A DNA stretch of 64,000 bases, from the NCBI GenBank assembly GCA_946223075.1, contig CAMILZ010000001.1, positions 233,259-297,258 of the forward strand, read 5' to 3'. The notes beneath the pieces are model-generated. The model had not been told where the DNA came from. It saw only the letters and a program-made list of their open reading frames with translations, and did no database searches. The translations under genes and the position numbers were made by a program. Below, piece by piece: positions 60,277-64,000 of the stretch (positions are counted from its first letter, which is position 1; each line of letters begins with the position of its first letter). Origin of the DNA: an uncultured Dermabacteraceae bacterium. Its GTDB lineage: Bacteria > Actinomycetota > Actinomycetes > Actinomycetales > Dermabacteraceae.

Positions 60277-61278
60277 GTGGTCACTCTTCGCCCCTTAAAA
60301 CCCGTTGCGGGCTCGCAAATTCTCGCCTATGGTGCCGCACGCGGCGAGCTCATTGTCACGAATGACGACATCGCCGAGCCCATTGATTCCTCGGATGAAT
60401 GGATTCGCCGCCGTACTGGCATCATCACGCGAAAGCGCGCCAGCGAAGACGTCCACGTGATCGACCTCGCCGAGAAAGCGTCGCGCGAGGCGATCGAAAA
60501 ATCCGGAATCAGCGCTGCGGATATCGACACGGTGATCGTCTCGACGATCTCGTTCGAATACCAGACCCCCTCGGCCGCCACACTCCTCGCCGCACGCCTT
60601 GGAATTGACGATGCCGTTGCTTACGACATCTCGGCGGCCTGCGCGGGATTTTGCTACGCGGTGGGCCAGGCCGATGCTCTCGTGCGCTCGAGCGCCGCGA
60701 AGAACGTTCTCATCGTGGGTGCCGAGAAACTGTCGGACCTCATCTCCCCCACCGACCGTTCGATCTCGTTCCTTCTCGGCGACGGTGCGGGAGCCGCGAT
60801 CATTAGCGCGAGCGACGAGCCGAAGATCGGCCCCACGATTTGGGGCAGTGACGGCGAGCACTGGGACACGATCCGCATGACCCATTCGCTTCTCGAGTAT
60901 CGCGACAAGCCGGAGCTCGGTTTCCCAACGCTCGAGCAAGATGGCCGCACCGTGTTCCGCTGGGCCGTGTGGCACACCGCCGAGATCGTCCGCAAGGCGC
61001 TCGACGAAGCAGGCCTCACCGTTGACGACATCGATGTGTTTGTACCGCACCAGGCCAATATGCGCATCATTGATGAACTCGCCAAGCAGCTCAAGCTTCC
61101 CGAAAGCGTCGTGATCGGCCGCGACATCGCCGACACGGGCAACACGTCTGCCGCATCTGTTCCGCTCGCCGTGCATCGCCTCCTCGACGAGGGCCAGGCG
61201 AAGTCCGGTGACGTGTGCGTGCAAATCGGCTTCGGCGCGGGGCTCGCTTACGCGTGCCAGATCGTCGTTTTGCCGTAA
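60277..61278 (+). CDS. fabH: beta-ketoacyl-ACP synthase III FabH
   Basis: Starts fatty acid chains by condensing an acyl-CoA primer with malonyl-ACP. The 333-residue protein has the catalytic Cys122 in YDISAACAGFCYAVG, His in VPHQANMRIIDELAK and Asn in DIADTGNTSAASVPLAVH. Actinobacterial FabH accepts branched primers, but the primer specificity cannot be read from sequence with confidence. The start is a GTG 5 bases after the fabD stop. A 191-base gap follows before acpP. Confidence 0.95.
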   Translation: MVTLRPLKPVAGSQILAYGAARGELIVTNDDIAEPIDSSDEWIRRRTGIITRKRASEDVHVIDLAEKASREAIEKSGISAADIDTVIVSTISFEYQTPSAATLLAARLGIDDAVAYDISAACAGFCYAVGQADALVRSSAAKNVLIVGAEKLSDLISPTDRSISFLLGDGAGAAIISASDEPKIGPTIWGSDGEHWDTIRMTHSLLEYRDKPELGFPTLEQDGRTVFRWAVWHTAEIVRKALDEAGLTVDDIDVFVPHQANMRIIDELAKQLKLPESVVIGRDIADTGNTSAASVPLAVHRLLDEGQAKSGDVCVQIGFGAGLAYACQIVVLP

Positions 61279-61395
61279 CGCATGCCCCGTATTGTTTGGT
61301 CGAAGCCGCGCCCAAAGAGAAGGTTCTTTGAAGAAGAACCCGGGGAAGGAAGCGACCGGCAGTAGCGAGACACGCGTCAAACTTGCAGCCGTCGG

Positions 61396-61413
61396 AACCT
61401 GAACCTTCAGGTT
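61396..61413. promoter_or_regulatory. perfect palindrome upstream of acpP, candidate operator
   Basis: AACCTGAA (61396-61403) and TTCAGGTT (61406-61413) form an 8-base perfect inverted repeat around CC. A possible -10 (TAGGCT, 61422-61427) lies a few bases downstream and acpP starts at 61470, so the palindrome covers the expected -35 position of an internal promoter. A separate small hairpin (GGTTCTT/AAGAACC, 61322-61340) lies upstream in the same gap. Confidence 0.45.
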
Positions 61414-61469
61414 TGGCGCTGTAGGCTAATGCCGCTGATTTAATTCGTAAAGCACAAAGGAGAGCCTCC

Positions 61470-61718
61470 ATGGCACACACCGAAAACGAAATCCTCGCCG
61501 GCCTCGCCGAGATCGTGAACGAGGAGACCGGTGTTGAGACCGCTGACGTTCAGCTCGACAAGTCGTTCACCGATGACCTCGACATCGACTCGATCTCGAT
61601 GATGACCATCGTCGTGAACGCTGAAGAGAAGTTCGACGTGCGCATCCCCGATGAAGAGGTCAAGAACCTCGTCACCGTTGGTGACGCCGTGAAGTTCATC
61701 GAGAACGCTCAGGCCTGA
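61470..61718 (+). CDS. acpP: acyl carrier protein
   Basis: The 82-residue carrier of growing acyl chains. The phosphopantetheine attachment site is Ser41 in FTDDLDIDSISMMTIVV; most family members have DSL here, and this protein has DSI. Acidic helices and the end VGDAVKFIENAQA are normal. AAAGGAG lies before the ATG. It is separated from fabH by a gap with a palindrome and from fabF by 87 bases. Confidence 0.97.
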   Translation: MAHTENEILAGLAEIVNEETGVETADVQLDKSFTDDLDIDSISMMTIVVNAEEKFDVRIPDEEVKNLVTVGDAVKFIENAQA

Positions 61719-61805
61719 TTTTTTGCCGGTGCGCGCTCGCCCTTGTGCGGCGGGTGCGCACCGTAGTCTTTTCGCCCTTTCCCCTCACGCCTGCAAGGAG
61801 AACCC

Positions 61806-63044
61806 ATGAGCGAGAGCCCTCGCGTTGTTGTCACCGGCCTCGGCACGTTCAACCCGCTTGGAGTCGACGTTGAAAGCTCCTGGAAGGCGGCTCTTGCGGG
61901 AACCTCGACCGCTCACACGCTCGATAATGACTGGGCGGAGCGTTACGGTCTGGCCGTGAATTTTGCGTGCACCGTTGCGGGCGATCCTCTCGATCGCCTT
62001 TCGAAGCCTGAAGCAAAAAAGCTTGACCCCAACGGGCAATACGCGATGATTGCCGCGCGCGAAGCGTGGAAAGATGCGGGAAGCCCCGAGGTCGATCCGC
62101 TGCGTCTTGGCGTCGTGGTCGGCACAGGCATTGGAGGCGTGTGGACGATCCTCGACCAGTGGGACACTGTGAAAGAGCGCGGCGCGCGCCGCGTGAATCC
62201 GTTCACCGTCCCCATGCTCATGGCGAACTCCGCGGCCGCGCATATCGAAATCGAGTTCGGGGCGAAGGCCGGCGCGCACACGCCCGTTTCCGCGTGTGCA
62301 TCAGGTGCGGAGGCACTCGCGCACGGCCTCGACTTCATTCGAAGCGGACGCGCCGACATCGCCATCGTCGGCGGCACCGAAGGTTGCGTGCACCCGCTCC
62401 CCCTCGCGGGCTTCGCGAACATTCGCGCCCTCTCTACCCGCAATGATTCACCCGAGACCGCCTCGCGCCCTTACGACCGCGACCGTGACGGTTTCGTGCT
62501 CGGCGAAGGCGCGGGCATCATGATCATCGAAACTGAGGAGCACGCAAAGGCCCGTGGCGCCCACATCTACGCCTACCTCGCGGGCCGCGGTATGGCGTCC
62601 GACGCTCACCACATTTCGGCCCCGAGCACCGAGGGCCAGGCTCGCGCGATTCGCGAATCGCTCGCTGATGCTGGCCTTACCGCTCGCGACGTCGTCCACG
62701 TCAACGCGCACGGTACCTCGACCCCGCTCGGCGACCTCAACGAACTCGAGTCCATCTCGATCGCCCTCGAGGGCGAGACCGATCAGGTCATCGTGACCTC
62801 CACGAAGTCGATGACCGGCCACCTCCTCGGCGGTGCGGGCGCCGTGGAGTCAATCTTCTCGATCCTCGCACTCCACAACCGCATGGCGCCGCCCACGATC
62901 AACATTGAGAACCTCGACGAGGGCGTCTCGATGGACGTCGCCAACGGCAAGCCGCGCGAGCTCCCAAGCGGTGACATCGCGGCGATCAACAACGCCTTCG
63001 GCTTCGGCGGCCACGACATGTCGGTCGTGTTCGCAAGCGCGTAA
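61806..63044 (+). CDS. fabF: beta-ketoacyl-ACP synthase II FabF
   Basis: Elongates acyl chains in fatty acid synthesis. The 412-residue thiolase-fold enzyme has the catalytic Cys164 in HTPVSACASGAEALA, and the two histidines in VNAHGTSTPLGDLNEL and STKSMTGHLLGGAGAVE. The ATG at 61806 has CAAGGAG upstream. It ends the fab set; a perfect hairpin terminator follows at 63066-63105. A separate DNA-binding or regulatory gene downstream is not seen. Confidence 0.96.
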   Translation: MSESPRVVVTGLGTFNPLGVDVESSWKAALAGTSTAHTLDNDWAERYGLAVNFACTVAGDPLDRLSKPEAKKLDPNGQYAMIAAREAWKDAGSPEVDPLRLGVVVGTGIGGVWTILDQWDTVKERGARRVNPFTVPMLMANSAAAHIEIEFGAKAGAHTPVSACASGAEALAHGLDFIRSGRADIAIVGGTEGCVHPLPLAGFANIRALSTRNDSPETASRPYDRDRDGFVLGEGAGIMIIETEEHAKARGAHIYAYLAGRGMASDAHHISAPSTEGQARAIRESLADAGLTARDVVHVNAHGTSTPLGDLNELESISIALEGETDQVIVTSTKSMTGHLLGGAGAVESIFSILALHNRMAPPTINIENLDEGVSMDVANGKPRELPSGDIAAINNAFGFGGHDMSVVFASA

Positions 63045-63065
63045 TCGGCGCGCGCAGTCGCGCAC

Positions 63066-63105
63066 GCACAAACGGGGTCCGACGGTTGTCGGGCCCCGTT
63101 TGTGC
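63066..63105 (+). terminator. terminator of the fab operon
   Basis: GCACAAACGGGG (63066-63077) pairs perfectly with CCCCGTTTGTGC (63094-63105), 22 bases after the fabF stop. It also marks the boundary to the decayed right-hand region. Confidence 0.85.
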
Positions 63106-63124
63106 TGCATGCGAGGGCTTTGCG

Positions 63125-63160
63125 TAGGCCCGGCGGGGCATGAACCCGCGACCGACGGAT
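63125..63160 (-). pseudogene. 3'-half tRNA fragment (possible attachment-site remnant)
   Basis: The minus strand reads the end of an anticodon stem (ATCCGTC), a variable region GGTC, a T-stem GCGGG, a loop TTCATGC, the closing stem CCCGC and an acceptor strand CGGGCCT with discriminator A. The T-loop differs from the usual TTCRANY by carrying T at the A58 position. The 5' half of a tRNA (acceptor AGGCCCG and D-arm) is not found next to it. A 3'-terminal tRNA piece of this length is what an integrative element leaves behind at an attachment site. Confidence 0.55.
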
Positions 63161-63162
63161 AT

Positions 63163-63646
63163 GCCCGTGTGTGAGTCAACCAAAATCGCATACATCGCAT
63201 TTGCGCAGGTATACCAACGAGCGCGGGGATCATCGAGGCCATGTTGAGAGCAGAGTCGATCGTGTTTTTAATGTCCTCGAAAAACCCGCTCGGCGGCTTC
63301 GTTTGGATCTTCCCGATCGCGTTATTGGATGTCCACCGGATCACCGGCACGAACCTGTTTTGACTGCTCACGTTGCCATAGCACTTTGAGGTCGTCGAAG
63401 TGGACGAATCAAGCGTCCCATCTGCCAAGATGACCAACCCGTCTGACCCTCGAAGCACCGGCGTGCTTCACCAACGTCCACCATGCCCTCGCCCGTGAGC
63501 GCGTCGTTGCCGATCTGGAGCACACCTTCACCGTGGGCAAGCGCCCGCGCCGGAGTAATGACAAGTGTGAGGGCTGCAAAGATCACCGCCGCGATAACAG
63601 CGAAGCGGCTAAGGCGTTTGGCGTGCGTGAGGGTCTTAGCGTCCAT
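63163..63646 (-). pseudogene. secreted protein gene, frameshifted and without its own 3' end
   Basis: An ATG at 63646, with AAGGAAAG upstream, begins MDAKTLTHAKRLSRFAVIAA, a good signal peptide with a likely cleavage after ARALA. Coding continues as HGEGVLQIGNDALTGEGMVD. In the neighbouring frame the text goes on as STPVLRGSDGLVILADGTLD, NVSSQNRFVPVIRWTSNNAI and DIKNTIDSALNMASMIPALV, so the frame shifts by one base near 63445-63475. A GAAGCAC/GTGCTTC inverted repeat is at 63452-63469. The second frame runs without a stop through the tRNA fragment and terminator and into the antisense of fabF, so the native end is missing. I recognise no family. Confidence 0.55.
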
Positions 63647-63800
63647 GACCGGCTTTCCTTGAGTGGGCATATAACCCGAACCATGCACACGCCACCCACC
63701 CGAGACCGAGACCGAGCCCGAGCCCGAAATACGAGGGCGCATAGCCCCGTGCAGCAAAATGCTTTAAGCGAGCAGATTTCTTTAGTTTTGAGGAGTACCG
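63647..63800. other. non-coding gap in the decayed right-end region
   Basis: This stretch lies between the divergent remnants of the secreted protein and the ATPase. It contains a short hexamer repeat (63701-63724) and the promoters or leaders of both, but I see no intact gene. TTTTGAGGAG at its right end is the ribosome site of the ATPase remnant. Confidence 0.5.
63701..63724. repeat. short hexamer repeat
   Basis: CGAGAC occurs twice, followed by CGAGCC twice, in tandem (four hexamer units), in the leader region of the secreted-protein remnant. It is too short to be an array and is probably slippage-type low complexity. Confidence 0.6.
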
Positions 63801-63848
63801 ATGGATCCCGTACGAAACCCCTATTCCCCCGGTGGGAGCTTTCAGTAA
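63801..63848 (+). pseudogene. N-terminal remnant of an AAA-type ATP-binding protein
   Basis: An ATG at 63801 with a strong TTTTGAGGAG ribosome site opens MDPVRNPYSPGGSFQ and then hits TAA at 63846-63848. From memory, many actinobacterial AAA ATPases start with MDPVRNPYxPGAG followed by PPxLxGRD; the first eleven residues match. The match ends after PGG, where the expected proline-rich continuation is replaced by unrelated sequence. The gene therefore appears to have lost everything after codon 11. No ATPase motifs follow within the window. Confidence 0.5.
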
Positions 63849-63954
63849 ACTCCCCGACCAGTTGTGCCGGGTTCGTGGCTACCCCCGGTCACACCGGGTT
63901 CCGACTCCGGTTACACGACAGAAGTCAATTATTTGACGTGAGCAGAAGCGCTCC

Positions 63955-64000
63955 TTAGAACGGGAAGTCAGGAAATTCCGCTTCCGCCTCTTCCTGCCTC
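63955..64000 (-). CDS. possible C-terminus of a protein with an acidic tip (partial, cut by right edge)
   Basis: At the right edge the minus strand is open for 14 codons to a TAA at 63955-63957, ending RQEEAEAEFPDFPF. The acidic tail with a final Pro-Phe resembles the tip that single-stranded DNA-binding proteins use to recruit partners, but the sample is too short to identify the gene. The other frames of this piece offer nothing better. Confidence 0.3.
   Translation of the reverse strand, partial: RQEEAEAEFPDFPF

Noticed and set aside
61282..61365. 27-codon open frame between fabH and acpP
   Set aside because: ATG with no ribosome site; the text (RPKRRFFEEEPGEG) arises from a small hairpin in the gap and shows no sign of being a leader peptide.
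63701..63724. Possible start of a CRISPR or repeat array
   Set aside because: Only four hexamer units with two variants and no spacers. No other array-like repeats or cas genes are in the window.

Overview
The window is one high-GC chromosomal stretch from an actinobacterium. The evidence is a Pup-proteasome locus (pup, dop, pafA, prcB, prcA, Mpa/ARC ATPase), a polyphosphate glucokinase, GlnE beside two glutamine synthetases, lipB-lipA next to a glnA, the dedicated actinobacterial families DUF3866, DUF3052, DUF4191 and DUF5703, and frequent GTG starts. Gene content and order fit the Micrococcales. A Dermabacteraceae-like organism is my best guess, but it is an impression only.

Layout. 1-17.1 kb: an almost unbroken minus-strand run from a site-2-type protease and TrmI through mpa-dop-pup-prcB-prcA-pafA, two FKBP isomerases, priA, fmt, rsmB, rpe and a PH-domain protein, most joined by 4-base stop/start overlaps. 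A DUF3866 gene and a WYL regulator (cut by the left edge) lie beyond it. 17.2-21.4 kb: a PAC2 protein divergent from the proteasome run, uppP, small actinobacterial proteins, a short prepilin-peptidase-like protein, a damaged LAxTG surface-protein gene and tRNA-Leu. 21.4-30.2 kb: trmL, then the minus-strand run aroE-mltG-ruvX-alaS, rpsD, rarA and two small membrane proteins. 30.2-41.1 kb: pepA, lpdA-sucB (E3 and E2 of the 2-oxoacid dehydrogenases), a degenerate-kinase membrane protein, lipB-lipA (which make the lipoyl cofactor), DUF4191, an RDD protein and glnA. 41.1-49.8 kb: a stand-alone PD-(D/E)XK nuclease, glnE and a second glutamine synthetase, panB, map, ppgK and RNase P RNA. 49.8-55.9 kb: yaaA, an S66 peptidase, a Nif3-like protein, sufU-sufS, an EamA transporter broken by an in-frame stop, tRNA-Val and DUF3052. 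56.2-63.0 kb: aceE (E1 of pyruvate dehydrogenase), a small GntR regulator and fabD-fabH-acpP-fabF, so acetyl-CoA supply and fatty acid synthesis are side by side.

The last kilobase differs in kind. After the fabF terminator come a 3'-half tRNA fragment, a frameshifted secreted-protein gene with no end of its own, and a well-preserved start of an ATPase gene that stops after 15 codons. This looks like a decayed integration site.

Most of the window is conserved housekeeping DNA and I did not find a clear new multi-gene system. The observations most worth checking are the Mpa C-terminus lacking the usual proteasome-docking tyrosine, the small GntR regulator where Streptomyces has FasR (with a perfect palindrome before acpP), the degenerate-kinase membrane protein between the E2 and lipB genes, the nuclease inside the glutamine-synthetase cluster, and the debris at the right end.
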